Of a DNA stretch of 64,000 bases, positions 52,057 to 61,515 are shown in pieces. Origin of the DNA: MADRE3 sp963718195. GTDB lineage: Bacteria > Desulfobacterota > Desulfobulbia > Desulfobulbales > Desulfocapsaceae. Position 1 is the stretch's first letter. Each line of letters begins with the position of its first letter. The position numbers and the translations under genes were made by a program. The notes under the pieces are model-generated. The model saw nothing but the letters and a program-made list of their open reading frames with translations. It did no database searches and had not been told where the DNA came from. The stretch covers positions 806,001 to 870,000 of the forward strand of contig CAVQYQ010000006.1 of NCBI GenBank assembly GCA_963718195.1, given 5' to 3'.

Positions 52057-53343
52057 ATGGAAAACAGTTATCTCCTGATACTCGCGATCCTGCTCGGCTG
52101 CCTTGCCTCTACAATCCCTGTATTCATGGCGCTCTTTTTTACCGGCATGGTCGGGCTTGTCTATATGGTTGGCATTGACCCCCAGATCGTCATAGAAGTG
52201 CTCTACCGGAGTATGGATAAGTTCGCCCTGATCGTGGTCATGTTTTTTGTCCTCTGCGGCAATATCATGACTACCGGGAGCATCGTCGAAAAACTTATTA
52301 AAACAGCAAATGTCCTTGTCGGGTTTCTCCCGGGTGGACTGGCCATGGCAGGTGTCCTGGCCTGCGGATTTTTTGGGGCAATTTCAGGTTCAACCGTTGC
52401 AACTGTTGTTGCAATTGGTGGTTTTATGATCCCCGCCCTTATCGAAAACAAATACGATGAACGTTTCTCGGTGGGGCTCATGACCACAGCCCCGATTCTC
52501 GGGGTTATCATTCCACCTTCCATTGCCATGATACTTTATGCAATGGTGAGCAACGACCAGTTGGAGGCACTGTTTCTCACTGGATTCATACCGGGCCTTC
52601 TCATTATGCTGGCCATGAGTATCTATGCCTATTTCTTCTGCAGGAAGATGGGGATGACCAGGCGGGAGCGCCCGTCGTTTTCAGAGGTTATTGCCGTGCT
52701 GAGAGAAAGTGCCTGGGCACTTTTTCTTCCGGTCTTAATCTTTGGCGGGATCTACTCCGGTCTCTTTACCGCGAACGAGGCTGCTGTCGTTGCCTGTTTT
52801 TATGCCTTTTTTGTCGAGATTTTTATCCATAAAGATATGAAGATAGGCGCCGTTAAAAGAGTAATTGTGTCATCTGCTATCACCTCGGCTACGCTTCTTG
52901 TTATCGTTGCCGGCGCCTCGGTATTCGGCGAGTATCTGACCTTTGAACAGATACCGGGAAAGATTGCCTCGGTTGTGGTTGAGAACATCTCCTCACCCTG
53001 GGTATTTCTGCTTTCCGTGAATGTCCTGCTGCTCATTATCGGTATGTTCATGGATATTATTTCGGCAACGCTTATCCTTACCCCTATTTTCCTGCCCTTG
53101 TTGAGCAAATTTGGCATTGACACCATGCATTTTGGGCTGCTGATGACCATTAATCTCGGTATCGGATACTGTACCCCTCCGCTTGGAGTCAGTCTTTACA
53201 TCACCGGGGCGACGGTTGACAGAAACATTGTCTATGTCTCAAAAGCAGTCTTGCCGTTTCTGCTCATCCAGGTGGCAATTCTGCTGCTGCTGACGTTCTG
53301 GCCCGGACTGGTGCTTTTTCTGCCACGACTGGTATATGGGTAA
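52057..53343 (+). CDS. dctM: TRAP transporter large permease (DctM)
   Basis: A 428-residue membrane protein with about twelve helices. The family segments are PGGLAMAGVLACGFFGAISGSTVATVVAIG, APILGVIIPPSIAMILYA and LGIGYCTPPLGVSLYI. It forms the Na+-coupled channel of the TRAP transporter. It starts three bases after the dctQ stop. A UspA gene follows, a common companion of TRAP systems. Confidence 0.94.
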   Translation: MENSYLLILAILLGCLASTIPVFMALFFTGMVGLVYMVGIDPQIVIEVLYRSMDKFALIVVMFFVLCGNIMTTGSIVEKLIKTANVLVGFLPGGLAMAGVLACGFFGAISGSTVATVVAIGGFMIPALIENKYDERFSVGLMTTAPILGVIIPPSIAMILYAMVSNDQLEALFLTGFIPGLLIMLAMSIYAYFFCRKMGMTRRERPSFSEVIAVLRESAWALFLPVLIFGGIYSGLFTANEAAVVACFYAFFVEIFIHKDMKIGAVKRVIVSSAITSATLLVIVAGASVFGEYLTFEQIPGKIASVVVENISSPWVFLLSVNVLLLIIGMFMDIISATLILTPIFLPLLSKFGIDTMHFGLLMTINLGIGYCTPPLGVSLYITGATVDRNIVYVSKAVLPFLLIQVAILLLLTFWPGLVLFLPRLVYG

Positions 53344-53399
53344 AGAGTTCTATTAAAAAATATGCTTAATAAACAGTGACCAGGAGGCACAACGTTGAT

Positions 53400-53828
53400 A
53401 TGGAACCCAGAATTCTCGTACCTGTTGATGACTCGCCGACGGCCCACGCCACCATTGATGCAATTATTGCAGTAAAAAACAGATTTCCCCCCAAAATCAC
53501 CTTACTCTACGTTATCAACCAGGAACAGCTTGCCTACAGGATGATCCCGGATTTTCAGGTTGAAATGGTGAAAGAAAATGCCCAGAGAGCCGGGAAGATT
53601 CTCCTTGATAAATACCTGACAAAATTGAGTGAAGAAGGTTTTGAACCTGAGCTGATCATGAAAACCGGTTCTCCCAGAGAGATGATCACCGATATTGCCA
53701 ATGAGGAGGGTTTTAACCTGCTTGTCATTGGGCGCCACGAAGGCGGAGGACAGATACGGGACGTCCTCTTTGGTTCGGTAGCCAACTTTGTCCTCCACAA
53801 TGTAACCTGTCCGGTACTGTTGTTCTGA
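53400..53828 (+). CDS. Universal stress protein (UspA family)
   Basis: A 142-residue single UspA domain: ILVPVDDSPTAHATIDAI at the N-terminus and the nucleotide-binding signature VIGRHEGGGQIRDVLFGSVANFVL (GxxGx8GS type) near the C-terminus, so it probably binds ATP. Start at ATG 53400, with AGGAGG about 12 bases upstream. Located 56 bp after dctM. In Halomonas, TeaD, a UspA protein, regulates the TeaABC TRAP transporter, and the same may hold here. Confidence 0.9.
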   Translation: MEPRILVPVDDSPTAHATIDAIIAVKNRFPPKITLLYVINQEQLAYRMIPDFQVEMVKENAQRAGKILLDKYLTKLSEEGFEPELIMKTGSPREMITDIANEEGFNLLVIGRHEGGGQIRDVLFGSVANFVLHNVTCPVLLF

Positions 53829-53872
53829 TTCGCATGGTGTATCATTGTCCGTTGAATCTGGATGTATCATAA

Positions 53873-55819
53873 ATGAATGAGATAACCCCACTGAGACTGG
53901 GTAATAAGTATATTCTGCTCGATCTGCTGGGAACCGGTGGTATGGCCGAGGTATTTCGCGGTAAACTTACCGGCGACAAAGGTTTTGAAAAGCTGATCGT
54001 GATCAAACAACTCCTGGGTCATGTTGCCAAAGACCCCGAACTCGTTGAACACTTCACCAGCGAGGCCCGCCTGGCCGCTCTTCTTCAGCATGAAAATATT
54101 GCCACCATCTATGATTTTGGCGAGGTTGAAGGTCGTTACTTCATGGCCATGGAATATCTGTTTGGCAAGGACCTCCAGACGGTAATTCGGGCAGGCAGTG
54201 CCGACAATACATTTAAGCCAGAATATGCGTTGATGATTTCTCTGAAAATCTGCGAAGCGATGGGATATGCTCATTCTCTCACCGATTTTCAGGGTAAGGC
54301 GCTCAAGATAATTCACAGGGACCTGACCCCCCATAATATCTTTCTGACCTATGAGGGCAAAGTAAAAATCATTGATTTTGGCATCGCCAAGACGGAGTTA
54401 CACGATAATAAAACTCGAGTGGGGGTGGTCAAAGGTAAGATCACCTATATGTCTCCGGAGCAGCTGGCTGGAGACGAGCTCGATTCTCGATCTGATATCT
54501 TTTCAATCGGGATTTTGCTGTATGAAATGTTAAGCGGCAGGCGCATGTATACCGGAGATACGGCAGCACTGATCAGAAAAGCGATTACCGTTGACTACGA
54601 ACAGCTGGAAACCGTCAGAACAGGGCTGGACCCAGCTCTTTATGAAATTCTCCACAAGGCGCTATCTGTTGTCCCTTCAGATCGTTACCAGAGCTGCGAA
54701 GAGATGCAGCTCGATATCGAGAAATGCTTGAACCGGATGTCACTTGGGTATGATCATCGCCTGCTGAAAACATTCATGGTCGCCCTTTTCAGCCAGGAGT
54801 ACGAGCAAGAGAAAGCACACGGACTCAAGGCACTCCAGGCTGCCAGGGATTTCGAGGGTGTGGTGTCGGGTGATATGGATAAAACAGTGTTCCTCTCGCC
54901 CGCTATTCCCGCTGGTGAAACAAACAGATCTCCCGAAAGAGCAGAGAAGAAATCCGCTCGTTTGAGCCAGGGCAGGTATCTACTGTCGGGACTGGTTATC
55001 GTGATTTTATCCCTTTTCATCTATTTCATGTTCCTAAACAACGCATCAGGACCGGAAAAGAGCACAGCTACAGTTCACCAGCAGAGTACCCCGGAACAAG
55101 TTGGGGGTGACCAGGAACGCAACAAAACACTGACCGCCATTCCGGGTGGTCAGCCGGCTTTTCTAAAGAGACAGACTGTTGAGCGGTTGCTGCAGCAGGC
55201 AGAAAATGCCCTGGCGATCGGTAATTTGTCAGAGCCGGCTGATGCAAGTGCATTTTCTTATTACCAGGAAATCGAAAGAGTTGATCCGGGTAACCACCGG
55301 GTTCGAGATGGTTTCAGACGTATTTCTGATAGATACGCAGAATTGGCGGAAGGTGAGATCAGTGCAAAACGTTATGCTGAAGCAATGCGACTGGTGGAAA
55401 AAGGGATGGTTGTCTATCCCCAGTCCGACCGGTTGGCTGCTCTGCAGGACCGTCTTGAGAGCGAACGAGCGGCGCTCATTAAAGATCTTGCCGGTCGTGC
55501 TGAGAAAAAATTAGCAGAAAATATGCTGACTACTCCGGCTGATGACTGCGCACTTAAATATTATCGGGAGATCGAGGCAATTGATGCTGACAATGACCTG
55601 GTCCCGGATGGGCTTCGGAAAATAGGTGATCGTTATGCATTGCTTGCAGACAGCTCCTTTCGCAGGCTTGATTTTGACAGTGCACGTCATTTTGTCGGCG
55701 AGGGGCTAGCTGTTGATCCGGACAACTATCGTCTCAACATACTTGAGCGGGAACTGCTGAAAAGCAAACCAGAGATGATTATGAGAGGTGTTGAGAAAAA
55801 TCTTAAATCGTTTTTCTAA
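53873..55819 (+). CDS. Membrane Ser/Thr protein kinase with tandem C-terminal repeats
   Basis: A 648-residue PknB-type kinase. The cytosolic kinase domain (about 10-285) has GTGGMAEV (20-27), Lys45, HRDLTPHN (148-155, catalytic D150) and DFG (168-170), then YMSPEQLAG. One transmembrane helix lies near 368-389. The outer part holds two homologous segments of about 90 residues: EPADASAFSYYQEIERVDPGN and TPADDCALKYYREIEAIDAD head them, each followed by a TPR-like helix pair. This domain probably senses envelope signals or binds partners. An FHA gene follows convergently and a PP2C phosphatase is 3.6 kb upstream. Confidence 0.93.
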   Translation: MNEITPLRLGNKYILLDLLGTGGMAEVFRGKLTGDKGFEKLIVIKQLLGHVAKDPELVEHFTSEARLAALLQHENIATIYDFGEVEGRYFMAMEYLFGKDLQTVIRAGSADNTFKPEYALMISLKICEAMGYAHSLTDFQGKALKIIHRDLTPHNIFLTYEGKVKIIDFGIAKTELHDNKTRVGVVKGKITYMSPEQLAGDELDSRSDIFSIGILLYEMLSGRRMYTGDTAALIRKAITVDYEQLETVRTGLDPALYEILHKALSVVPSDRYQSCEEMQLDIEKCLNRMSLGYDHRLLKTFMVALFSQEYEQEKAHGLKALQAARDFEGVVSGDMDKTVFLSPAIPAGETNRSPERAEKKSARLSQGRYLLSGLVIVILSLFIYFMFLNNASGPEKSTATVHQQSTPEQVGGDQERNKTLTAIPGGQPAFLKRQTVERLLQQAENALAIGNLSEPADASAFSYYQEIERVDPGNHRVRDGFRRISDRYAELAEGEISAKRYAEAMRLVEKGMVVYPQSDRLAALQDRLESERAALIKDLAGRAEKKLAENMLTTPADDCALKYYREIEAIDADNDLVPDGLRKIGDRYALLADSSFRRLDFDSARHFVGEGLAVDPDNYRLNILERELLKSKPEMIMRGVEKNLKSFF

Positions 55820-55876
55820 CGAGTTTCCATCCGAACACACTGTTTTGCTCCTCACTCGTCTGAGAAGGAAAACGAA

Positions 55877-56317
55877 CTATTCCTTTTTGAATAATCCATC
55901 CCGGGATTTCTCGATGAGATCACGGTATTCAGCAGTATCAAGGTAGCGTGTTTTATCAAATTCTCTATTGCTTTCCGGTTCATCAAAATGGTCTTCACCG
56001 AAATCTGCATCAAGTTTTCGCTCAATATCGGTTGAGTCGAAGAGCAGCTGGTGCTTGCCGATGATGATAATATCATGGTTCCTCAGGTTGTGCGTTGAGA
56101 CCAGTTGCTCATTGACAAAGGTTCCATTGGTGCTTTGCAGGTCGGTGAGGATAAATGTAGCGGATACCGAGTCGATGCGGGCATGTATCCCGGAGACAGC
56201 AAGGTTATCGATGGTAATATCATTCGACTCCTTTCTGCCGATGGTAATTGTCTGGCCGCTTTCCATCAGGAATTTATCGATAATCTTGTCTTTAAATTTT
56301 AATGAGATGATCGGCAT
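55877..56317 (-). CDS. FHA-domain protein
   Basis: A 146-residue cytosolic protein with an FHA domain at about 1-100. It carries IGRKESNDITIDNLAVSGIH, with the Arg, Ser and His used for phosphothreonine binding, and LTDLQSTNGTFVN. An acidic tail follows (about 100-146). GAGG precedes ATG 56317. It converges with the Ser/Thr kinase, so it is a likely reader of that kinase's phosphorylation, with the tail perhaps itself a substrate. Confidence 0.9.
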   Translation of the reverse strand: MPIISLKFKDKIIDKFLMESGQTITIGRKESNDITIDNLAVSGIHARIDSVSATFILTDLQSTNGTFVNEQLVSTHNLRNHDIIIIGKHQLLFDSTDIERKLDADFGEDHFDEPESNREFDKTRYLDTAEYRDLIEKSRDGLFKKE

Positions 56318-56605
56318 TGTTGACCTCAAATGATAAAAGTTCATTGTTCACTCGGAATAATGCTATACGCTAATGAAAACCAAGTCAAGTTTGGTTCAGG
56401 TGAAGCACGGAATCCGGGCTCGTTCGTTTTGTTCCCGGATGAGGTGGATAACAGGGTTTATTATCCGAGGTAGAGGCTTGGTACTGCCGCGTGTTTCCTC
56501 TCAGAACTATTTTATTTGTTTTCTTTTTGTATCACCATGTTTATCATTTATGGGCATCTGAATCGACAGAGTCGCATATAAACTTTGCAGCTGATGAGGT
56601 AAATA

Positions 56606-56800
56606 ATGGCACGGGATATCCTTTCGGAATTAAGGGAAGAGTGGTACAGCGAATCGGAACATAGGCCGGAATCTGTGGAAGAAGAAATAGATGACGAATT
56701 TACGGAACTGGAGGTTCTTCTCAGGTCACGCGGCACCGTAGTATCAGGTGACAAAAGCGTAAAGGTACATAAGGAGGAAAAGCCTGACAAAAAAGAGTAG
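56606..56800 (+). CDS. Small acidic hypothetical protein
   Basis: A 64-residue highly charged protein with an acidic N-terminal half (SVEEEIDDEFTELEV) and a lysine-rich tail (KVHKEEKPDKKE). GAGG lies six bases before the ATG. It has no cysteine, membrane segment or known motif, and is probably disordered or a coiled coil. It lies between the FHA gene and the MITE-like element. Confidence 0.55.
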   Translation: MARDILSELREEWYSESEHRPESVEEEIDDEFTELEVLLRSRGTVVSGDKSVKVHKEEKPDKKE

Positions 56801-57025
56801 TCTTGGGGTTGGTGTCTTCCTGACACGCTGTTTGCTGCGCGGTCAGCCGTTGAGTATCCGACCCACCACTGCACAAGTTCTGTTCAACCATTTCTTATTT
56901 CAATGCAACCGGTGTCCTTGCTGAATCGCATGCAACAGTCACTTGTAATAAAGAGCAGCCTTAACGTATCAGATTTTTTTTGAACGGTTGCATGTTCATT
57001 AAAAATAGAGGTGTGGGAGAAAAGT

Positions 57026-57148
57026 GGGGACGTGAAGCGTTCTCAGATACAGGTGATAGGGTTGGATCAATTCATAGTACCCGGTAACAGGTAGTTTCAG
57101 ACGGCGTAAAATCACTGACAACTGATGAATTAATCGCTTCACGTCCCC
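57026..57148. repeat. MITE/REP-like palindromic element
   Basis: GGGGACGTGAAGCG (57026-57039) and its perfect inverse CGCTTCACGTCCCC (57135-57148) bound a 123-bp segment. Inside, GATCAATTCAT (57065-57075) is a near-inverse of ATGAATTAATC (57125-57135), so the right arm can pair over about 24 bases with a 25-base bulge. Ends beginning GGGGACGT recall RAYT-associated palindromes in Desulfobacterota. No transposase is inside, so a non-autonomous element or structured RNA is likely. Confidence 0.55.
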
Positions 57149-57577
57149 GGGGGGATTATGGTACCCCTGAAATTATATTTTTCTGGGGTACAGTTTTCCG
57201 GATAGACCGCTTCCGGGAATTCATGTGTTTCTGTCCGGTCACTTGTCATAACGACCGCTACACCTCTCTTTGCACCATTCATGCCAATGGACTCTAGCCG
57301 CAGGATTCAGTTTTAGCGGTTATCTCCAGATGTCCCCATGTGACTGTTTATTCATCATTATTGTCAGGTCAGGGTGATTGCTATTATATAACGCGACAAG
57401 GACAATCATTACACTTTATGCATGAAAGGATCGAGGAATGGCAAGACGTCAACAATGTTTACGTATGTTCCTCCCGCCTCTGGTTTATGTCGCTCTCTTT
57501 CAATGGGCAGGATAATCAATGTCATGCTGAAATTTTGACAAAGTTTTCCTCCGGGTGTATCATTTGTAAACAAAGTA

Positions 57578-57607
57578 TTCACTCTGGTGGCCATGTTATA
57601 GTATAAT
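57578..57607 (+). promoter_or_regulatory. Sigma-70-type promoter of the GAF activator gene
   Basis: TTCACT (57578-57583) and a perfect TATAAT (57602-57607) are 18 bp apart, with the predicted start about 37 bp before the ATG of the sigma-54 activator. Confidence 0.5.
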
Positions 57608-57650
57608 GTTGATATATAAATAAAAGATCGATTGGTAATCATGTTTCCCT

Positions 57651-59210
57651 ATGAAAAATAACTCGCAGAAAAATCATTTCTCAAAAAAACACCTGATGAT
57701 CCTGAAGAACAAGCTGGTTCAGGTTTCAGGCTCCTGGACAGTTGATGAATATCGATCATTTATCACCTTCTATTCAAGGATTCTTCCCGAATTAATGGGA
57801 ACTGAGCGCTGTACCATATTCATCATGGAGCAGAACGAGAATAAGATCTGTTCCATTTTTGGGACCGGGCTCGAAGAACAGCAGATTGAGCCGCCGCTTG
57901 AAGGCAGTGTTGTCGGACAGGTAATCAGCACAGGTAAAAGTCTGATTGAAAATGATCTGGTCGAAAATGAGGGATATCACGCCGAGCTGGCCGAGAAAAC
58001 AGGCTTCACAAGTCGAAACCTGATCTGTTCTCCAATCAGGGCCATGTCTGGCAATCGTATCATCGGAGCGATCCAGCTCCTGAATAAACGTGATGAAGAG
58101 CACTTTACCCGTGAAGATCTTGACCGCCTCGATGAGATCGCTCATTTTCTCTCTCTTTCAATTGAGTCTGTTGTGCTGAATCAGGAAATCCTGACCCTGG
58201 CATCCTCTATTGAAAAAGAGGTCGACCGGTTTGAACAGGACATGGTTTCGGGTATTGCACTGATAGCAGAAAGTCCGGCCATGAGGGAAGTTATTAACCT
58301 GGTAAATGTTATCAGCAGCACCCCGGTGAATGTCTTGATACAGGGGGAGAATGGTACTGGAAAGGAACTGATTGCCCAGATGATTCATGAGCGAGGGGAC
58401 AGAAGGGACGAACCTTTTGTACCGGTAAACTGTGCCTGCATACCCGAAAGCCTTGTGGAGAGTGAATTTTTTGGCCATGAGAAAGGAGCGTTTACCGGTG
58501 CTGACAAGTCCCGGCGGGGACTCTTTGAGACAGCAGAAGGCGGTACTCTCTTCCTCGATGAGATCGGTGAGATGCCACTGATGATTCAGCCGAAAATTTT
58601 ACGCGCTATCCAGGAAGGAGAAGGCAGCAGGCTTGGAAGCAGCAGGACCATCGATTACGATCTGCGGCTGATCAGTGCATCGAATCGTGATCTCAATCAT
58701 GAGATAAAGGAGGGTCGTTTCAGGGAAGACCTGTTCTTTCGCCTCTTTTCTGTGGAAATTGTTATTCCACCGTTAAGGGAAAGAAAAGAAGATATTCTGC
58801 CACTTGCCCAATATTTCCTGCAGCAGACAAACGAGCGCTTTGCCAAACGGGTTGCCGGTTTCTCCACCGATGTGATGGGACTGTTTGAAAAATATCCATG
58901 GCCGGGCAATGTCAGACAGCTGCTCAAGGAAGTCGAGCGACTTGTTGCGCTGACCGAGGATGGGCAGATTATCGTGCCCGATCGCTGTTCCAGGGAGCTG
59001 CACTCCTTCTTTACCAACTGCAACAGGCGGCGAAGAGAAACGGACTATCATGATCTCTCTATCCCTGCCCAAACCAAACGCCTCGAAGTTGATCTCATAC
59101 GCAAAGCACTTCATCAGACAAATGGCAACAAGTCAAAAGCTGCCGATCTCTTGAAAATTACCAGACAGGGACTGCTTAAAAAAATCAAACGTTTTGAGGT
59201 CCGAATCTAA
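57651..59210 (+). CDS. GAF-domain sigma-54-dependent transcriptional activator
   Basis: A 519-residue enhancer-binding protein without a receiver domain. An N-terminal GAF domain (about 40-180; TERCTIFIMEQNENKICSIF, PIRAMSGNRIIGAIQLLNKR) should bind a small ligand or gas. The AAA+ domain (about 210-440) has Walker A GENGTGKE, the sigma-54 loop GAFTGA at about 279-284 and DEIGE. The C-terminal Fis HTH is NKSKAADLLKITRQGLLKKI. It could serve the orphan sigma-54 promoter of the TauE gene. No ribosome site of any strength precedes the ATG. Confidence 0.94.
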   Translation: MKNNSQKNHFSKKHLMILKNKLVQVSGSWTVDEYRSFITFYSRILPELMGTERCTIFIMEQNENKICSIFGTGLEEQQIEPPLEGSVVGQVISTGKSLIENDLVENEGYHAELAEKTGFTSRNLICSPIRAMSGNRIIGAIQLLNKRDEEHFTREDLDRLDEIAHFLSLSIESVVLNQEILTLASSIEKEVDRFEQDMVSGIALIAESPAMREVINLVNVISSTPVNVLIQGENGTGKELIAQMIHERGDRRDEPFVPVNCACIPESLVESEFFGHEKGAFTGADKSRRGLFETAEGGTLFLDEIGEMPLMIQPKILRAIQEGEGSRLGSSRTIDYDLRLISASNRDLNHEIKEGRFREDLFFRLFSVEIVIPPLRERKEDILPLAQYFLQQTNERFAKRVAGFSTDVMGLFEKYPWPGNVRQLLKEVERLVALTEDGQIIVPDRCSRELHSFFTNCNRRRRETDYHDLSIPAQTKRLEVDLIRKALHQTNGNKSKAADLLKITRQGLLKKIKRFEVRI

Positions 59211-59574
59211 CTGGATTCCCTGGAACTGGCATCGGTTTCCGGTGTGATCTGGATACTCTGGCGTTATTTAATTTTGCCAGTCACTTTTTTTCATAAAAAA
59301 ATAAACAGCATGGTAAACGTCTGGTTGCAATAGAATTTTCGTTTTATATCAGTAACATAAGAGCCCGTTAACCATCGCCAACCTCTCGTTCTTGCCGTCC
59401 TTTTTCAGGACTGTATACATTAAAAACAAAAAAAAATAACATTCTGGCGGGACGGTAAGGAAAATGTCAGGGTCGCTTGATAAGGTGGGAGTCATGAATT
59501 CTTATTGGCCAATAAGATGACGAATAAAATTTATATTTTTTTTCCTACAAATCCTAGCGAAGGAGACAACAGCC
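59211..59574. other. Intergenic region before comEA-like gene
   Basis: These 364 AT-rich bp contain a short inverted repeat CTGGC/GCCAG near 59258-59281 and runs of A and T. No gene, RNA family or clear promoter was recognised; GAAGGAG precedes the next ATG. Confidence 0.4.
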
Positions 59575-59904
59575 ATGAGAACAAAAAAACTCGTCACCTC
59601 ACTTTTCTGCCTTATTCTTATGATCGTCACTATAAATAGCAGTTTCGCTGCGCAGAAATCAGCAGTCAGCGCTGCTGATCAGGGTATTGCCAGTGAATCA
59701 CCTATTGCTGGAAAGATTGACATCAACAGTGCAGACGAAAAAATGTTGACGAATCTTCCCGGAATCGGCCCGAGAACTGCAACAAGGATAACTGATTATC
59801 GAAAGGCAAATGGTCCATTTAAGACGGTGGATGACCTGCTGAATATAAAAGGGATTGGCCCAAAGGTTCTAGAGAAGATTAAGCCATTTGCAACGGTATC
59901 CTAA
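59575..59904 (+). CDS. Secreted ComEA-like helix-hairpin-helix protein
   Basis: A 109-residue protein with a signal peptide (about 1-25) and, after a linker, a tandem helix-hairpin-helix DNA-binding module (about 48-107; IDINSADEKMLTNLPGIGPRTA and LLNIKGIGPKVLEKI). This is the soluble periplasmic ComEA type, able to bind incoming DNA. GAAGGAG precedes the ATG. No other competence gene is present in the window. Confidence 0.9.
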   Translation: MRTKKLVTSLFCLILMIVTINSSFAAQKSAVSAADQGIASESPIAGKIDINSADEKMLTNLPGIGPRTATRITDYRKANGPFKTVDDLLNIKGIGPKVLEKIKPFATVS

Positions 59905-59923
59905 GGCGAATAATCTCATTTCT

Positions 59924-59956
59924 GAAGGTGCGTGCCCCTATCGGGCACGCACCTTC
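59924..59956. terminator. Strong convergent hairpin
   Basis: GAAGGTGCGTGCCC and GGGCACGCACCTTC form a perfect 14-bp stem with a 5-base loop, starting 20 bp after the comEA-like stop. The right arm encodes the last residues (VRAR) of the convergent gene. T-runs are poor on both sides, but the stem is strong enough to block convergent transcription. Confidence 0.55.
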
Positions 59957-61146
59957 TCCTTGATGATTTCCTCCTGTCGATAATGAATGCCATCATGCTC
60001 CTTGTTGAAAATTTCATTGTTGCCGGTACCGAAGATGCATTGACAGTGATCAGCGATCTTTTTGATCTGTTTGATCAGTGACCATTGGGATTCCGGTACT
60101 GTTTTCTGTCCACTATTTTCAAAAATCAGCAGCGGGTCAGAGCTGTAAAGAATTCGCGATAAAACAATCGCTAAAGCAGAAATGATCTGCACCTGCAAGA
60201 TGTTGTCGAGCATTGTAATTTTCTTGTATCTTTGGCCCTTGTAGCTGATGATGGGCTTTATATCATTTTTATCTGAGCATATATGAATGTCTGGCTCAAG
60301 AAAGGCGAGCTCACTGAACTCGCGGTCTAGCCGTTCCATAAATGAAAGGTCCTGGCGATCCATCCCCGGATGAATGGTGGTTATTCGTTTCTCATAGATA
60401 TCAAGAAGACGAGACAGAGACGAGCATGAGCTGTTTGTATCACCATCGCCTATATCTATCCTGACAAAAAGCGGTAAGTGCTTATCGAGCAGAGTTCGGG
60501 CCTGTTTGAAGTATTGGGCCCTGTTCACCTTGAGAAGTAGAGGGTGGAGTAATTGCTCTTTTTGCGGAGCGGCACTCATCATCTCATATAGCCATCGACT
60601 CAGTGAATTCATGAGATCACCTTTAATCCGATCAGACGGTACAAGAGCCTCAAGGACATGCCTGAAACCTGCTCTTTTCTCAGGGATAAGATTACTGTCA
60701 AGTAATGAAAAAATATCAGCAGAAACCTCGCTCCAGCGAGTTGAAGAGGGGAGTTCGATGAAGTTTGTCCACCGGGAATGGTCAAATCTTCTGCCAACCT
60801 CAATTTTATCAGTTTCATAAAACAGTGAAGATATATCAGCAAGGTGGTGAACCAGATCGCTTGAAGCTTCAAAAATGGACAAAATAATCGTTCTTTTTGC
60901 AGGTGATACCAGCTTGGTTAACCCGTTTTTTTTGATAATTTTCGGGTAATCTGCAAACGGTTGAACTGCCTGACAATTATAGGGGGGGTTGATGGTCTCG
61001 ATTGCACGGAAAAAACCCGTATATTCAAATGGTTTCTGGAAGTGAATCGTTGTCAGGTGAGGATCGAGGGTGATCCAGTCAGTTTCAGGTGTTTGGCCAA
61101 GTCCTCTTAATTTGATCTGGCTGACTTTCATTTTTTTACGGGCCAC
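59938..61146 (-). CDS. Hypothetical protein resembling a degenerate SMC/ABC-type ATPase
   Basis: A 402-residue soluble protein that I cannot assign firmly. The N-terminus (SQIKLRGLGQTPETDWITLD) has the opening beta-hairpin layout of RecF/SMC-type ATPases but no Walker A. The C-terminal 100 residues follow the signature-to-H-loop plan: YKKITMLDNILQVQIISALA, then ILYSSDPLLIFENS in the Walker B place (DE replaced by EN), then HCQCIFGTGNNEIF in the H-loop place. All ATP-binding residues are thus lost or changed. It stands alone and the start has no strong ribosome site. Confidence 0.7.
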   Translation of the reverse strand: MARKKMKVSQIKLRGLGQTPETDWITLDPHLTTIHFQKPFEYTGFFRAIETINPPYNCQAVQPFADYPKIIKKNGLTKLVSPAKRTIILSIFEASSDLVHHLADISSLFYETDKIEVGRRFDHSRWTNFIELPSSTRWSEVSADIFSLLDSNLIPEKRAGFRHVLEALVPSDRIKGDLMNSLSRWLYEMMSAAPQKEQLLHPLLLKVNRAQYFKQARTLLDKHLPLFVRIDIGDGDTNSSCSSLSRLLDIYEKRITTIHPGMDRQDLSFMERLDREFSELAFLEPDIHICSDKNDIKPIISYKGQRYKKITMLDNILQVQIISALAIVLSRILYSSDPLLIFENSGQKTVPESQWSLIKQIKKIADHCQCIFGTGNNEIFNKEHDGIHYRQEEIIKEKVRAR

Positions 61147-61515
61147 GTAATCTGTTCAGCTTTAATAACTGTTACATAATAACCTTCTGAGCAAAAGCTA
61201 AGCATCATTTGCCTGACTGGCAGTCAGAATATCCGTGGTTGACGGAGAACAGAAAAAACGTTAGCACTGATTGGATATGGTGTTACAGTCACCGGGCAGA
61301 CAATGAGGGTTCAGCAGTGATCACTCCTTGTTAAAAGCTGAGATATTCGAGCCTTTTGCAAAATGATGATTTTCGTTCAGCGTCAAGGCATGCGAAAAAT
61401 TTTTACCGCAGGCATTGTTGATATTCCGAGGATAAAAATTTAAGCATAACGTGGAGGTTGAACGAAAAGGGCGTTTTGCAAGTGGCTCATTCAGTTCATT
61501 TATTTGAGGCAATGT
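61147..61515. other. Divergent intergenic region
   Basis: These 369 bp hold no gene. Two palindromes are visible: CTGACT-GGC-AGTCAG (61213-61227), of a TetR-operator-like form, and AGTGATCACT (61316-61325). No promoter boxes stand out. Confidence 0.4.

Larger units (their letters stand above)
56801..57650. other. Gene-free region with palindromic element
   Basis: These 850 bp contain a 123-bp inverted-repeat element (57026-57148) and a probable sigma-70 promoter at the right end. An 88-codon frame at 57340-57606 starts with GTG but has no ribosome site or family features. The region is otherwise low in structure. Confidence 0.5.

Noticed and set aside
57340..57606. 88-codon open frame before the GAF activator
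   Set aside because: GTG start without a ribosome site, and the frame runs into the probable promoter of the next gene.
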